Shown piece after piece: positions 1 through 10,270 of a stretch of DNA of 37,808 nt. The position numbers and the translations under genes are program-made. The notes under the pieces were generated by a model, which had not been told where the DNA came from, made no database searches, and worked only from the letters and a program-made list of their open reading frames with translations. How positions within the stretch are numbered: the first letter of the stretch is position 1; each line of letters begins with the position of its first letter. Source of the DNA: Chitinophaga pinensis (lineage in GTDB: Bacteria > Bacteroidota > Bacteroidia > UKL13-3); NCBI GenBank assembly GCA_945861965.1, contig CAMAWM010000021.1, forward strand, positions 1 to 37,808. Reading direction: 5' to 3'.

Positions 1-507
1 TTGCCACACGGAACCGGAAAAACTGTTCGTGTACTTGCATTGGTTTCTCCTGATAAAGTGGAAGAAGCAAAAGCAGCAGGTGCAGATCATGTTGGATTAG
101 ACGAATACATACTGAAAATATCAGAGGGTTGGGTAGATATTGATATTATTGTAACCATGCCAGCGGTAATGGCAAAATTAGGTAGGCTTGGAAAAATACT
201 TGGACCAAGAAACCTTATGCCAAATCCAAAATCAGGAACAGTAACAACAGAAATTGGTAAAACAATTAGAGAAGTAAAAGCAGGTAAAATTGATTTTAAA
301 GTTGACAAAGAAGGAGCAATCCACACATCAATTGGTAAAGCATCAATGGAACCTGAAAAACTTTATGAAAATGCTGTTGAATTAATTCAAACTATCGCTA
401 AACTCAAACCATCATCAGCTAAAGGAACATACCTTAAAGGAATTCATATTAGCAGCACAATGAGCCCGGGTTTAACTATTGACGCAAAATCAATTCCTGG
501 TATTTAA
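1..507 (+). CDS. rplA: 50S ribosomal protein L1, 5' end outside window
   Basis: Large-subunit protein that forms the L1 stalk at the ribosomal E site; in many bacteria it also binds its own mRNA as a translational repressor. The reading frame is open at base 1 and begins inside the family motif [11 protein letters not shown], so about 65 N-terminal residues lie upstream of the window. The L1 signature around [19 protein letters not shown] is present, followed by a normal C-terminus. The leading TTG codon is internal leucine, not a start. rplJ follows after 20 nt, the usual bacterial order. The identity is certain; only the 5' end is missing. Confidence 0.97.
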   Translation: MPHGTGKTVRVLALVSPDKVEEAKAAGADHVGLDEYILKISEGWVDIDIIVTMPAVMAKLGRLGKILGPRNLMPNPKSGTVTTEIGKTIREVKAGKIDFKVDKEGAIHTSIGKASMEPEKLYENAVELIQTIAKLKPSSAKGTYLKGIHISSTMSPGLTIDAKSIPGI

Positions 508-527
508 TTAATTAAAAATTAACAGAT

Positions 528-1049
528 ATGAATAAAGAAGAAAAAGATTTAGTGATATCAGATTTGACTCAGAAACTTGCTGAGTACAAAAATATTTATG
601 TTACCGATGTTGCCAGTTTAAATGCTCAAGAAACAAATAAACTTCGTGCTGAGCTTTTTAAAAACGGAGTCCTTATGCAGATTGCGAAAAATACATTGGT
701 TGAAAAAGCAATGGCAAAAAGCGGTAGAGATTTTGGAAGCTTATCAGATACATTAATTGGCAATACCGCATTGATGTTTTGTCAAGATATGAAAGCACCA
801 GCAAAAGTAATTAAGGCGTTTCGCAAAACTAGCGACAAACCTTACTTAAAAGGTGCATGCATAGATGTAGATGTATTTATTGGCGACAACCAATTAGACG
901 CATTAATGTCACTGAAATCAAAGAACGAGTTGATTGGAGATATTATAGGATTGTTACAATCACCTGCACGCAATGTTATCAGTGCACTTCAGTCGGGTGG
1001 TGGTAAATTAGCAGGAATTGTAAAAACGCTATCTGAGCGTCCTGAATAA
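528..1049 (+). CDS. rplJ: 50S ribosomal protein L10
   Basis: L10 anchors the L7/L12 dimers to the GTPase-associated centre of the 50S subunit. At 173 residues it has the usual length. The N-terminal RNA-binding domain (MNKEEKDLVISDLTQKL onward) is followed by the C-terminal helix that receives L7/L12 dimers (about residues 140-173). It lies between rplA (20 nt upstream) and rplL (62 nt downstream) in the same operon. In other bacteria L10-L7/L12 represses this operon by binding its leader; the relevant leader would be upstream of the window. No purine-rich ribosome binding site precedes the ATG, as expected for Bacteroidota. Confidence 0.97.
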   Translation: MNKEEKDLVISDLTQKLAEYKNIYVTDVASLNAQETNKLRAELFKNGVLMQIAKNTLVEKAMAKSGRDFGSLSDTLIGNTALMFCQDMKAPAKVIKAFRKTSDKPYLKGACIDVDVFIGDNQLDALMSLKSKNELIGDIIGLLQSPARNVISALQSGGGKLAGIVKTLSERPE

Positions 1050-1111
1050 TAAGTCAGAAACAAAAAAATAAATTAATAAATTTAAAAACAATAACTTAAA
1101 AAATAAAAAAC

Positions 1112-1492
1112 ATGGCAGATTTAAAAGAGTTCGCAGAACAGTTAGTTAACCTTTCAGTAAAAGATGTTAACGAATTAGCAAAAATTTTGAAAGACGAATA
1201 TGGTATTGAACCAGCTGCAGCAGCAGTTGCAGTAGCCGCACCTGGAGCAGGTGGTGGCGATGCAGCGGCACCAGCAGAACAAACAGCTTTTACAGTTATT
1301 TTGAAGTCAGCAGGACAAGCAAAATTGAACGTAGTAAAAGTAGTTAAAGAATTAACAGGTTTAGGTTTGAAAGAATCTAAAGAATTAGTTGACGGAGCAC
1401 CAAAAGCTATTAAAGAAGGTGTTGACAAAGCCGAAGCTGAAAGCCTAAAAGCTAGATTAGAAGAAGCAGGCGCTGAAATTGAAATAAAGTAA
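1112..1492 (+). CDS. rplL: 50S ribosomal protein L7/L12
   Basis: Stalk protein that recruits translation factors to the ribosome. The 126 residues show the expected architecture: an N-terminal helical dimerisation domain (residues 1-32), an Ala/Gly-rich flexible hinge (about 33-55), and the C-terminal factor-binding domain with [27 protein letters not shown] and the terminal [11 protein letters not shown]. The 62 nt before the ATG are almost purely A and T, a composition common upstream of highly expressed Bacteroidota genes. The long antisense frame over this gene is a by-product of the alanine-rich hinge and was not annotated. Confidence 0.98.
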   Translation: MADLKEFAEQLVNLSVKDVNELAKILKDEYGIEPAAAAVAVAAPGAGGGDAAAPAEQTAFTVILKSAGQAKLNVVKVVKELTGLGLKESKELVDGAPKAIKEGVDKAEAESLKARLEEAGAEIEIK

Positions 1493-1506
1493 TTTATTTC
1501 AGCGAT

Positions 1507-1549
1507 ATGCAGACTTGACCCCGGAACTTTCCGCGGGTCAATTCTGCAT
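1507..1549 (+). promoter_or_regulatory. rplL-rpoB intergenic hairpin, possible attenuator or RNase III processing site
   Basis: An extended inverted repeat starts 14 nt after rplL. ATGCAGA (1507-1513) pairs with TCTGCAT (1543-1549); after one C/T mismatch, TTGACCC (1515-1521) pairs with GGGTCAA (1535-1541); a short CGGA/TCCG tip closes the loop. The downstream side has no T-run, so it looks more like a processing or pausing structure than a classical terminator. In Escherichia coli the same gap holds an attenuator and an RNase III site that lower rpoBC expression relative to the ribosomal genes. The same role here is inference. Confidence 0.6.
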
Positions 1550-1680
1550 TTATAACTATTAGTTTCTTAAACGAAATATTAATAGTATAACTTGTTGATT
1601 GATAGCGGGGTTTGAGTCAACCTTTAAAAAATGATTCATAAGCGGTTTTTAGTTTAACCTTTAATAAAATTCTTACAACA

Positions 1681-4600
1681 TTGGCCAATAAAGTTATGAC
1701 CGCGGAAGGCAGAATTACTTTTGCATCCGTAAAACCTATAATTGATTACCCAGATTTTTTGGATGTTCAATTAGAATCGTTTAAAGAGTTCTTTCAGTTA
1801 GACACTACCAGCGAAAGCCGTAGTAACGAAGGACTTTACAAGGTGTTTATGGAAAATTTTCCAATCAGCGACACCCGAAGTATTTTCACGCTTGAATTTT
1901 TAGATTATTTTGTTGATCCACCACGCTATGCAATTCCAGAGTGTATTGAACGTGGATTGACTTATAGCGTTCCCTTGAAAGCTAAGCTAAAGCTTTCGTG
2001 TAACGATCCGGAGCACGAGGATTTTCAAACCATCGTACAGGATGTTTATCTAGGAACCATTCCATACATGACACCTAGCGGCACATTTGTAATTAATGGT
2101 GCTGAGCGTGTAATTGTTTCTCAATTACATCGTTCGCCAGGTGTGTTTTTTGGACAAAGCTACCACACCAACGGAACCAAATTATATTCTGCTCGAGTAA
2201 TTCCTTTTAAAGGAAGCTGGATAGAATTTGCAACCGATGTAAACAATGTGATGTACGCATACATTGACCGTAAGAAAAAATTCCCTGTTACAACCTTGCT
2301 TCGAGCTATTGGTTTTGAATCAGATAAAGATATTTTGAATTTATTTGATTTGGCTGAAGAAATAAAAGTAAGCAAAGCAGGATTAAAAAAAGTTCTTGGA
2401 CGTAAATTAGCAGCACGTGTTTTAAGAACCTGGATTGAAGATTTTGTGGATGAAGATACCGGTGAAGTAGTATCAATTGAGCGTAACGAAGTTATTATTG
2501 AACGCGACACAACAATTGAAGACCAGCACATAGACTTAATTTTGGAGGCAGATGTAAAAACGGTTATTCTTCATAAAAATGAATCAAGCCACAACGAATT
2601 TGCCATCATTTTAAATACACTTCAAAAAGATACATCAAACAGTGCTAAAGAAGCACACGAACATATTTATCGTCAATTGCGTAATGCGGATCCACCCGAT
2701 GAAGAAACAGCAAAAGGTGTAATCGAAAAATTATTTTTCTCTGATAAACGTTACGATTTGGGCGAGGTTGGAAGATACCGTATCAATCGCAAGCTTAATA
2801 AAAACGAAGATTTAAGCAAACGTGTTTTGTCAAAAGACGATATTGTTTCGATCATAAAATATTTAATTGAATTATCAAATTCACGTGCAGATGTTGACGA
2901 TATTGACCATTTGAGCAACAGACGTGTGCGTACCGTTGGCGAACAATTGTATTCGCAGTTTGGTGTTGGATTGGCTCGTATGAGTCGTACCATCCGTGAG
3001 CGTATGAATATTCGCGACAACGAAGTATTTACACCACAGGATTTGATCAATGCAAAAACACTTTCTTCAGTTATTAATTCATTTTTTGGAACCAACCAGC
3101 TTTCTCAGTTTATGGATCAGACCAACCCCTTGGCTGAAATTACCCATAAACGAAGAATGTCTGCCCTAGGGCCCGGTGGTTTGAGCAGAGAGCGTGCAGG
3201 ATTTGAAGTTCGTGACGTTCACTATACTCACTACGGTCGTTTGTGTACCATTGAAACTCCTGAAGGTCCAAACATCGGATTGATTTCATCTCTTTGCGTT
3301 CACGCAAAAATAAATGGAATGGGATTTATTGAAACTCCGTATGTAAAAGTGGAGGAAGGAAAAGTTTTATTCGGCCAACCAGTAGTTTACTTAAGTGCCG
3401 AAGACGAAGAAGGAAAAGTAATTGCACAATCAAATGCGCAATACGATAAAGCAGGAAAATTCATTGATACTAAAGTAAAAGCTCGATACGAAGGAGACTT
3501 TCCAATGGTTGAACCTGAAAAGTTGCAATTTATGGATATTGCTCCCAATCAGATTGTATCTATTGCGGCAAGTATGATTCCTTTTCTTGAGCATAACGAT
3601 GCCAACCGTGCATTGATGGGATCAAACATGCAACGCCAAGCCGTTCCGTTAATGATACCAGAAGCTCCGGTTGTTGGAACTGGATTGGAAGGAAAAATTG
3701 CTCGCGATAGTCGTAATCTTTTATTGTCAGAAGGAACAGGAGTAGTTGAATATGTAGATGGAACTGAAATCAAAATTCGCTATGAACAAACAGAAAAAGA
3801 TAAATTGGTAAGTTTTGTTAACGATAGCAAAACATATAAACTAATTAAATTTTTACGCACCAATCAAAATACGTGTATCAACCTTCGTCCTATTGTTCGC
3901 AAAGGCGATAAAGTTGTTAAAGGCACTGTATTGGTTGAAGGATATGCAACACAAGGTGGTGAGCTAGCTTTAGGCAGAAATTTGAAAGTAGCATTTATGC
4001 CTTGGATGGGAAATAACTTTGAAGATGCGATTGTAATATCTGAGCGCGTTGTGAAAGAAGATGTTTTTACATCGATACAACTTACAGAATACGAATTGCA
4101 GGTTCGTGATACAAAACGAGGTGAAGAAGAATTGACTAATGACATACCAAACGTAAGCGAAGAAGCTACAAAAAATTTGGATGAACATGGATTAATTCGT
4201 GTAGGATGTGAGGTTAGCGAAGGCGATATTCTAATTGGAAAAATTACACCAAAAGGAGAAACTGAACCTTCGCCCGAAGAAAAATTACTTCGTGCTATTT
4301 TTGGTGATAAAGCAGGTGATGTGAAAGATGCTTCATTAAAAGCACCGCCATCAACTAGTGGAATAGTTATAGAAAAGAAATTATTTACACGTGCCAAAAA
4401 AGATAAAGCTTCGAAAGCTGAAGATAAAACAAAAATTGTTAAGCTTACTGACGAGCATACAAAAGTTTTAAAAGGCATCAAAGCGGTATTGGTCGAAAAA
4501 TTATTTTCAATTTTAACAGGAAAAACTTCACAAGGAGTTGTCAATGTTTACAGCGAAGAAATAATTCCGAAAGGAACCAAATTTACCATGAAAAATTTGG

Positions 4601-5496
4601 CCGATGTTGACTTTACAAATGTAAATTCAAACAGCTGGAGCACTGATTCTGAAAAAAATAGTTTGGTAAAACAAATTTTAACAAATTATAAAAACCGTAT
4701 CAACACAGAAACAGCCGAATTTAAACGCAGAGAATATGCAATAAGCGTAGGCGATGAGCTGCCAAACGGAATATTAAAGATGGCTAAAGTTTACATCGCT
4801 AATAAGCGTAAACTTAAAGTTGGGGATAAAATGGCTGGTCGTCATGGAAACAAAGGTATTGTTGCTAGAATAGTGCGTGAAGAAGACCTTCCGTTTATGG
4901 AAGATGGAACACCGGTGGATATTGTTTTAAATCCTTTGGGTGTGCCAAGTCGTATGAACCTTGGTCAGATTTACGAAACCGTTTTAGGTTGGGCAGCAGT
5001 AGAGTTGGGAGTAAAATTTGCTACACCAATTTTTGATGGTGCAAACGATGACAACGTATTAGAATACACTCGTCAAGCAAACATTCCTGATTGGGGAAAA
5101 AGTCATTTATACGATGGATTAACCGGAGTTAGATTTGATCAACCAACCACAGTTGGAGTTATTTATATGATTAAATTAGGACACATGGTTGACGATAAAA
5201 TGCACGCTCGTTCAATTGGACCGTATTCATTAATTACGCAACAACCATTGGGCGGTAAAGCTCAGTTTGGTGGTCAGCGTTTTGGTGAGATGGAAGTTTG
5301 GGCACTTGAAGCGTATGGTGCATCTAATATTTTGCAAGAAATATTGACTGTAAAATCGGACGACATCATTGGTCGTGCAAAAACTTACGAAGCAATTGTT
5401 AAAGGAGACAATATGCCTCAACCCGGAATTCCTGAATCGTTCAACGTATTGTTACACGAATTAAGAGGATTGGGATTGGATATTACTTTAGAATAA
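1681..5496 (+). CDS. rpoB: DNA-directed RNA polymerase subunit beta
   Basis: Catalytic-core beta subunit of RNA polymerase, 1271 residues, normal for Bacteroidota. The rifampicin-binding region is intact at about residues 471-500 ([20 protein letters not shown]), and the residues most often mutated in resistant strains (Q476, D479, the His of THKRR and the Ser of RMSALG) are wild type. [12 protein letters not shown] and the terminal LRGLGLDI segment are also present. The frame opens with TTG (LANKVM in plain reading); an ATG five codons later (1696) is the alternative. The MANK-like N-terminus fits family members, so I kept TTG. The 188 nt gap before it holds the hairpin at 1507-1549. Confidence 0.97.
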   Translation: MANKVMTAEGRITFASVKPIIDYPDFLDVQLESFKEFFQLDTTSESRSNEGLYKVFMENFPISDTRSIFTLEFLDYFVDPPRYAIPECIERGLTYSVPLKAKLKLSCNDPEHEDFQTIVQDVYLGTIPYMTPSGTFVINGAERVIVSQLHRSPGVFFGQSYHTNGTKLYSARVIPFKGSWIEFATDVNNVMYAYIDRKKKFPVTTLLRAIGFESDKDILNLFDLAEEIKVSKAGLKKVLGRKLAARVLRTWIEDFVDEDTGEVVSIERNEVIIERDTTIEDQHIDLILEADVKTVILHKNESSHNEFAIILNTLQKDTSNSAKEAHEHIYRQLRNADPPDEETAKGVIEKLFFSDKRYDLGEVGRYRINRKLNKNEDLSKRVLSKDDIVSIIKYLIELSNSRADVDDIDHLSNRRVRTVGEQLYSQFGVGLARMSRTIRERMNIRDNEVFTPQDLINAKTLSSVINSFFGTNQLSQFMDQTNPLAEITHKRRMSALGPGGLSRERAGFEVRDVHYTHYGRLCTIETPEGPNIGLISSLCVHAKINGMGFIETPYVKVEEGKVLFGQPVVYLSAEDEEGKVIAQSNAQYDKAGKFIDTKVKARYEGDFPMVEPEKLQFMDIAPNQIVSIAASMIPFLEHNDANRALMGSNMQRQAVPLMIPEAPVVGTGLEGKIARDSRNLLLSEGTGVVEYVDGTEIKIRYEQTEKDKLVSFVNDSKTYKLIKFLRTNQNTCINLRPIVRKGDKVVKGTVLVEGYATQGGELALGRNLKVAFMPWMGNNFEDAIVISERVVKEDVFTSIQLTEYELQVRDTKRGEEELTNDIPNVSEEATKNLDEHGLIRVGCEVSEGDILIGKITPKGETEPSPEEKLLRAIFGDKAGDVKDASLKAPPSTSGIVIEKKLFTRAKKDKASKAEDKTKIVKLTDEHTKVLKGIKAVLVEKLFSILTGKTSQGVVNVYSEEIIPKGTKFTMKNLADVDFTNVNSNSWSTDSEKNSLVKQILTNYKNRINTETAEFKRREYAISVGDELPNGILKMAKVYIANKRKLKVGDKMAGRHGNKGIVARIVREEDLPFMEDGTPVDIVLNPLGVPSRMNLGQIYETVLGWAAVELGVKFATPIFDGANDDNVLEYTRQANIPDWGKSHLYDGLTGVRFDQPTTVGVIYMIKLGHMVDDKMHARSIGPYSLITQQPLGGKAQFGGQRFGEMEVWALEAYGASNILQEILTVKSDDIIGRAKTYEAIVKGDNMPQPGIPESFNVLLHELRGLGLDITLE

Positions 5497-5513
5497 TTCG
5501 ATACTCGTTTTTT

Positions 5514-5554
5514 AAAACAAGTCAATTTGAAATTGATTTCGGTTGACTTGTTTT
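5514..5554 (+). promoter_or_regulatory. rpoB-rpoC intergenic 12-bp inverted repeat, terminator-like
   Basis: AAAACAAGTCAA (5514-5525) and TTGACTTGTTTT (5543-5554) are perfect reverse complements separated by 17 nt, and the loop itself contains a GAAA/TTTC pair. The A-rich left arm and T-rich right arm resemble an intrinsic terminator, although the stem is GC-poor. It begins 17 nt after the rpoB stop and ends 54 nt before the rpoC ATG. It may be an attenuator, an mRNA-stabilising 3' structure, or a processing site; which one cannot be told from sequence. Confidence 0.6.
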
Positions 5555-5608
5555 CATTAAAAAATTAGTTTTCAATTGTTCAAATTTTTCAAACTGAATA
5601 AAAAAATC

Positions 5609-8600
5609 ATGGCAATAAAAAAAGATCAAAAAATAAAAAGCAATTTCACCAAAATCAGAATCGGATTAGCTTCACCCGAATCAATTTTGCAGCGTTCGCA
5701 TGGTGAGGTAACCAAGCCAGAAACAATTAACTACCGATCATTTAAACCTGAGATGGGAGGATTGTTTTGCGAAAGAATATTCGGGCCCATTAAAGATTTT
5801 GAATGCCATTGCGGAAAATACAAACGCATACGCTACAAAGGAATCGTGTGTGACCGTTGTGGTGTTGAAGTAACAGAGAAAAAAGTTCGTAGAGAGCGCA
5901 TGGGACATATTAATTTAATAGTTCCTGTTGCTCATATTTGGTATTTCCGTTCATTGCCAAACAAAATTGGTTATGTACTTGGAATACCTTCAAAAAAATT
6001 AGACATGGTAGTATACTACGAAAGATACGTAGTATGTCAACCCGGAATTAAATTAGCAGATGGAGTTCAAATGATGGATTTGATAACCGAGGAAGAATAC
6101 TTGGATATTGTAGATTCATTGCCAAAAGAGAACTCGCATTTGGACGATGCAGACCCAAACAAATTTATTGCAAAAATGGGTGGTGATGCATTGTGGTTTT
6201 TGCTTTCTCGTATTAATTTGAATGATTTAAGTTTTGACTTAAGAAACAAAGCCAATACAGAAACTTCGCAACAACGCAAGCAAGAAGCATTAAAACGTTT
6301 GAAAGTTATTGAAGGATTTAGAGGATCACAAGTAAATGGAGAAAACCGCCCCGAATGGATGGTTGTAAAAATTCTTCCTGTAATTCCACCAGAGTTGCGT
6401 CCATTGGTTCCGTTAGAAGGCGGACGATTTGCAACTTCTGATTTAAATGATTTGTACCGTAGAGTAATTATCCGCAACAATCGTTTGAAAAGATTGATTG
6501 AAATTAAAGCTCCGGAAGTAATATTAAGAAACGAAAAAAGAATGCTGCAAGAAGCAGTTGATTCTTTGTTTGACAATACAAGAAGAATTAGCGCTGTTAA
6601 AACTGATGGCAACCGTCCTTTGAAATCTTTAAGTGATATGCTTAAAGGAAAACAAGGTCGTTTCCGCCAAAATTTGTTAGGAAAGCGTGTTGATTATTCA
6701 GGTCGTTCGGTAATTGTAGTAGGTCCAAAATTGAAATTACACGAATGTGGAATTCCAAAAAGCATGGCTGCTGAATTATTCAAACCCTTTATTATTCGTA
6801 AATTATTAGAGCGTGGAATTGTAAAAACGGTAAAGTCAGCCAAAAAATTAGTTGACCGTAAAGAAGCCGTAATTTGGGATATTCTCGAAAATATTTTAAA
6901 AGGACATCCTATATTACTTAACCGTGCTCCAACACTTCACAGATTAGGTATTCAAGCATTTCAACCAAAACTTATTGAAGGAAAAGCAATTCAATTGCAT
7001 CCTTTGGTTTGTACTGGTTTCAATGCCGATTTTGACGGTGACCAAATGGCTGTTCACGTACCGCTTGGCAATGCAGCTATATTAGAAGCACAACTATTAA
7101 TGTTGGCTCCGCACAATATTTTAAATCCTGCTAACGGTGCGCCAATTGCGGTTCCATCGCAAGACATGGTTTTGGGTTTGTATTACATAACCAAAGGCAG
7201 AAAGCACACCAAAAAACACCCAATGAAAGGTGAAGGATTGGTATTTTATTCGCCAGAAGAGGGCATTATTGCTTTTAACGAAGGCAAAGTTGATTTGCAT
7301 GCTTTTGTCAAAGTAAAAGCCAATGTGAAAGAAAATGGAGAGTTGGTAAACAAACTAATCGAAACAACTCTTGGTAAAATTTTGTTCAATCAAGTTGTTC
7401 CTGTTGAGTATGGATTTATCAACGAAATTCTGACTAAAAAGAATTTGCGAGATATCATTGGTGATGTAATCAATGTATGTGGAATGGATAAATGCGCAAA
7501 ATTCTTGGACGATATTAAAGACTTAGGTTTTTATTATGCATTCAAAGGAGGTTTGTCGTTTAACTTAAGCTACGTACAAATACCGGATGAAAAACCAAAA
7601 TTCGTAAAACAAGCACAAGCCGAAGTTGAAGAAATTTGGAGCAGCTACGAACAAGGATTTATTACCAACAACGAAAGATACAATCAGGTAATTGACATTT
7701 GGACACGTATCAACTCGAAATTAGCCGATACGTTATTGAAACAATTGAAAGACGATAACCAAGGATTCAATCCAGTTTACATGATGTTGGATTCTGGTGC
7801 GCGTGGTAGCAAAGAGCAGATTCGTCAGCTTGGAGGTATGCGTGGATTGATGGCAAAACCTCAAAAGAATTTGAGTGGTGGAACCGGAGAAATTATCGAA
7901 AATCCAATTCTTTCAAACTTCAAAGAAGGATTGTCCGTTATCGAATATTTTATATCAACTCACGGTGCCAGAAAAGGTTTGGCCGATACGGCTTTGAAAA
8001 CTGCCGATGCTGGTTACCTTACACGTAGGTTGCACGATGTGGCGCAAGATGTTGTTATCAACCATGCAGATTGTGGAACGCTTCGCGGTATTCCAATCAG
8101 CGCTTTGAAAGATAACGAAGAAGTGGTTGAAAGCTTATACGAAAGAATTTTAGGTCGTACCAGTTTGCACGATATTTACGATCCACTTAGTGGTGAATTG
8201 TTCGTTCGCTCAGGCGATGAAATAGTTGAAGCCATTGCCGAAAAAATTGATGCTTCTCCAATCGAAACGATTGAGATTCGTTCGGCATTGACTTGCGAAA
8301 TAAAATTAGGAATTTGTTCAAGTTGTTACGGACGAAACCTGTCAACTGGCCGCATTGCACAACGAGGCGACTCGGTTGGAGTAATTGCAGCACAATCAAT
8401 AGGTGAGCCAGGAACACAGTTAACACTTCGTACTTTCCACGTGGGAGGAACAGCATCTAACATTGCAAACGAAAGTCAGATGAATGCTAAGTTTGCTGGT
8501 GTTTTGGAGTTTGAAGAAATTAGAACTGTCGAAATGAAAACCGAAGATGGTAAAGTTGGAACTGTTTTAGGTCGTCAGGGCGAAATCCGAATTTTGGACG

Positions 8601-9901
8601 AAACCACTCGCAGCCCAATTATTACAGTTAACATTCCTTACGGTGCACATTTGTTGGTTAAAAACGGACAAAAGGTAGCCAAAGGCGATGTCGTTTGTAC
8701 TTGGGATCCTTACAACGCGGTTATCCTTTCTGAGTTTGCCGGAAAACTTATGTTTGATGGCATCATCGAAAACATTACTTACAAAGAAGAAAGCGATGAG
8801 CAAACAGGTCACAAAGAAAAAGTAATTATCGAATCGAAAGATAAAACCAAAATTCCTTCAATTGTTGTTACTGATAAAAAAGGAAAAGTATTAAAAGAAT
8901 ACAACATTCCGGTAGGAGCACATATTATTGTTGAAGAAAAACACGATGTTATTGCCGGAGAAATTCTGGTAAAAATTCCTCGTGTGGTTGGAAAAACTCG
9001 CGACATTACAGGTGGCTTGCCACGTGTAACCGAATTGTTCGAAGCGCGTAATCCTTCAAACCCTGCAGTAGTTACCGAAATAGACGGAGTTGTTAGTTTT
9101 GGTGGCATTAAGCGTGGTAATCGCGAAATTATTGTTAGCGCTCGCGATGGCGAATCTCGTAAATACATGGTACCGCTTTCAAAACATATTTTGGTACAGG
9201 AAAACGATTTTGCCAAAGCCGGAACTCAATTGTCTGATGGCTCAATTAGCCCGCAGGATATTCTAAGAATTGAAGGACCATTAGCTGTTCAACGCTATAT
9301 TTTAAATGGAATTCAGGAAGTATATCGTTTGCAGGGTGTAAAAATATCGGACAAACACATCGAAATTATTGTTCGTCAAATGATGCAAAAATTAGAAGTG
9401 GTTGATCCTGGAGATACTTTGTTTTTGGAAGGTGAATCTGCAGATCGTTTCAACTTTAAGGCAACCAACGATTGGATTTACGATAAAAAAGTAGTTACCG
9501 AAGCCGGTGATTCAGCTATCTACAAATCAGGAGAGATTGTTAGCGTTCGAAAATTGCGTGATGAAAACTCACAGCTAAAACGCAAAGATTTGAAATTGAT
9601 TGAAGTGCGCGATGCAAATCCAGCTACTGCTACTCAAATTATAATGGGTATAACCAAAGCAAGTTTGGGTACGCAAAGCTTTATGAGTGCCGCATCGTTC
9701 CAAGAAACTACGAAAGTATTGAACGAAGCTGCTATCAATGGCAAAGTAGACCACATGCTGGGTTTGAAAGAAAATGTAATTGTTGGACACCTGATACCAG
9801 CCGGAACAGGTATGCGCGAATACGAAAAACTAATAGTTGGAAGCAAAGAAGAATACCAAGCACTGATGGCTTCGAAAGAAGAAGCAGAGCTGGAAGCTTA
9901 A
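5609..9901 (+). CDS. rpoC: DNA-directed RNA polymerase subunit beta'
   Basis: Catalytic beta' subunit, 1430 residues from the ATG at 5609. The frame extends to a TTG at 5576, but that adds a lysine/phenylalanine-rich stretch unlike the family; [20 protein letters not shown] is the normal start. The N-terminal zinc site has C66, C68, C81 and C84. The absolutely conserved Mg-binding loop NADFDGDQ carries D474, D476 and D478. The bridge-helix/trigger-loop region ([19 protein letters not shown]) and the second zinc site ([14 protein letters not shown] with an upstream DCGT) are intact. A terminator follows within 25 nt, ending the operon. Confidence 0.97.
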   Translation: MAIKKDQKIKSNFTKIRIGLASPESILQRSHGEVTKPETINYRSFKPEMGGLFCERIFGPIKDFECHCGKYKRIRYKGIVCDRCGVEVTEKKVRRERMGHINLIVPVAHIWYFRSLPNKIGYVLGIPSKKLDMVVYYERYVVCQPGIKLADGVQMMDLITEEEYLDIVDSLPKENSHLDDADPNKFIAKMGGDALWFLLSRINLNDLSFDLRNKANTETSQQRKQEALKRLKVIEGFRGSQVNGENRPEWMVVKILPVIPPELRPLVPLEGGRFATSDLNDLYRRVIIRNNRLKRLIEIKAPEVILRNEKRMLQEAVDSLFDNTRRISAVKTDGNRPLKSLSDMLKGKQGRFRQNLLGKRVDYSGRSVIVVGPKLKLHECGIPKSMAAELFKPFIIRKLLERGIVKTVKSAKKLVDRKEAVIWDILENILKGHPILLNRAPTLHRLGIQAFQPKLIEGKAIQLHPLVCTGFNADFDGDQMAVHVPLGNAAILEAQLLMLAPHNILNPANGAPIAVPSQDMVLGLYYITKGRKHTKKHPMKGEGLVFYSPEEGIIAFNEGKVDLHAFVKVKANVKENGELVNKLIETTLGKILFNQVVPVEYGFINEILTKKNLRDIIGDVINVCGMDKCAKFLDDIKDLGFYYAFKGGLSFNLSYVQIPDEKPKFVKQAQAEVEEIWSSYEQGFITNNERYNQVIDIWTRINSKLADTLLKQLKDDNQGFNPVYMMLDSGARGSKEQIRQLGGMRGLMAKPQKNLSGGTGEIIENPILSNFKEGLSVIEYFISTHGARKGLADTALKTADAGYLTRRLHDVAQDVVINHADCGTLRGIPISALKDNEEVVESLYERILGRTSLHDIYDPLSGELFVRSGDEIVEAIAEKIDASPIETIEIRSALTCEIKLGICSSCYGRNLSTGRIAQRGDSVGVIAAQSIGEPGTQLTLRTFHVGGTASNIANESQMNAKFAGVLEFEEIRTVEMKTEDGKVGTVLGRQGEIRILDETTRSPIITVNIPYGAHLLVKNGQKVAKGDVVCTWDPYNAVILSEFAGKLMFDGIIENITYKEESDEQTGHKEKVIIESKDKTKIPSIVVTDKKGKVLKEYNIPVGAHIIVEEKHDVIAGEILVKIPRVVGKTRDITGGLPRVTELFEARNPSNPAVVTEIDGVVSFGGIKRGNREIIVSARDGESRKYMVPLSKHILVQENDFAKAGTQLSDGSISPQDILRIEGPLAVQRYILNGIQEVYRLQGVKISDKHIEIIVRQMMQKLEVVDPGDTLFLEGESADRFNFKATNDWIYDKKVVTEAGDSAIYKSGEIVSVRKLRDENSQLKRKDLKLIEVRDANPATATQIIMGITKASLGTQSFMSAASFQETTKVLNEAAINGKVDHMLGLKENVIVGHLIPAGTGMREYEKLIVGSKEEYQALMASKEEAELEA

Positions 9902-9924
9902 AACATTCTTAACTTTCATTAATT

Positions 9925-9958
9925 AAAAACCCGCTTCAAAACTGATGCGGGTTTTTTT
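9925..9958 (+). terminator. Intrinsic terminator of the rpl-rpoBC operon
   Basis: AAAAACCCGC (9925-9934) pairs with GCGGGTTTTT (9946-9955), with an 11-nt loop and a continuing T-run, 23 nt after the rpoC stop. The GC-rich top of the stem and the flanking A and T runs make it a strong, probably bidirectional, intrinsic terminator. Confidence 0.9.
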
Positions 9959-9976
9959 ATTCTGTAACCCTTAGTT

Positions 9977-10108
9977 TGACGAAGGGTTGATTGATTGATT
10001 GGTCTTCGTCAGGCTCAGACTGACACAGCTGGTTAAGCGAAGAATCTTCATTTAGAATCTTCGCTTTTGACAAAAGAGTAAAGATGCTTCGTCAGGATCA
10101 GCATGACA
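9977..10108. repeat. Degenerate intergenic repeat cluster with nested inverted repeats
   Basis: Two 22-nt units, at 10004-10025 and 10087-10108, both start CTTCGTCAGG and end TGACA; they agree at 19 of 22 positions, with an 83-nt period. The reverse complement of the first eight bases (TGACGAAG) occurs at 9977-9984. Between the units AAGCGAAG (10035-10042) pairs with CTTCGCTT (10059-10066), and the stem extends inward past one A/A mismatch. A GATT microsatellite lies at about 9988-10000. The pattern resembles the short dispersed palindromic elements found between genes in many Bacteroidota genomes, but copy number cannot be judged from one window. Confidence 0.6.
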
Positions 10109-10144
10109 ACAAAACCCGATAGCAATGGTTGCGGGTTTTGTTGT
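10106..10144 (-). terminator. Bidirectional terminator of the sigma/PKD operon
   Basis: ACAACAAAACCCG (10106-10118) is a perfect reverse complement of CGGGTTTTGTTGT (10132-10144); the 13-nt loop can form a further CAA/TTG pair. It is placed downstream of the minus-strand operon that ends at 10271, and read on that strand it ends in a T-rich tract. From 10145 to 10270 I see only AT-rich sequence with no gene or convincing motif. Confidence 0.75.
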
Positions 10145-10270
10145 AAAATCGAATAATTATACAAAAATAAAATTTAAATAAATACTTTAGATAAACTTAT
10201 TTAAAAATTTGATTAACAGAAAGATAGAATTAGTAAGTAATGTATAAATTCAATAAAAAACTATACTTGA

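Noticed and set aside
1096-1428. Antisense open frame of 110 codons over rplL
   Set aside because: Its Ala/Pro-rich sequence is the mirror of the alanine hinge of L7/L12, not a gene.
3091-3150. Possible rifampicin-resistance changes in rpoB
   Set aside because: Differences from E. coli (Thr, Ala and Met substitutions) are at non-critical positions; the key Gln, Asp, His and Ser are present.
3864-4544. Long antisense open frame (226 codons) inside rpoB
   Set aside because: It is fully inside a conserved essential gene, has no recognisable domain and reflects the codon use of rpoB read backwards.
5576-5608. TTG start for rpoC 11 codons upstream of the ATG
   Set aside because: The added residues do not match the family; MAIKKDQ at 5609 does.
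9902-10270. CRISPR or small RNA in the spacer after rpoC
   Set aside because: Only two imperfect repeat units are present with no regular spacers, and the stems are explained by two terminators and palindromic repeats.
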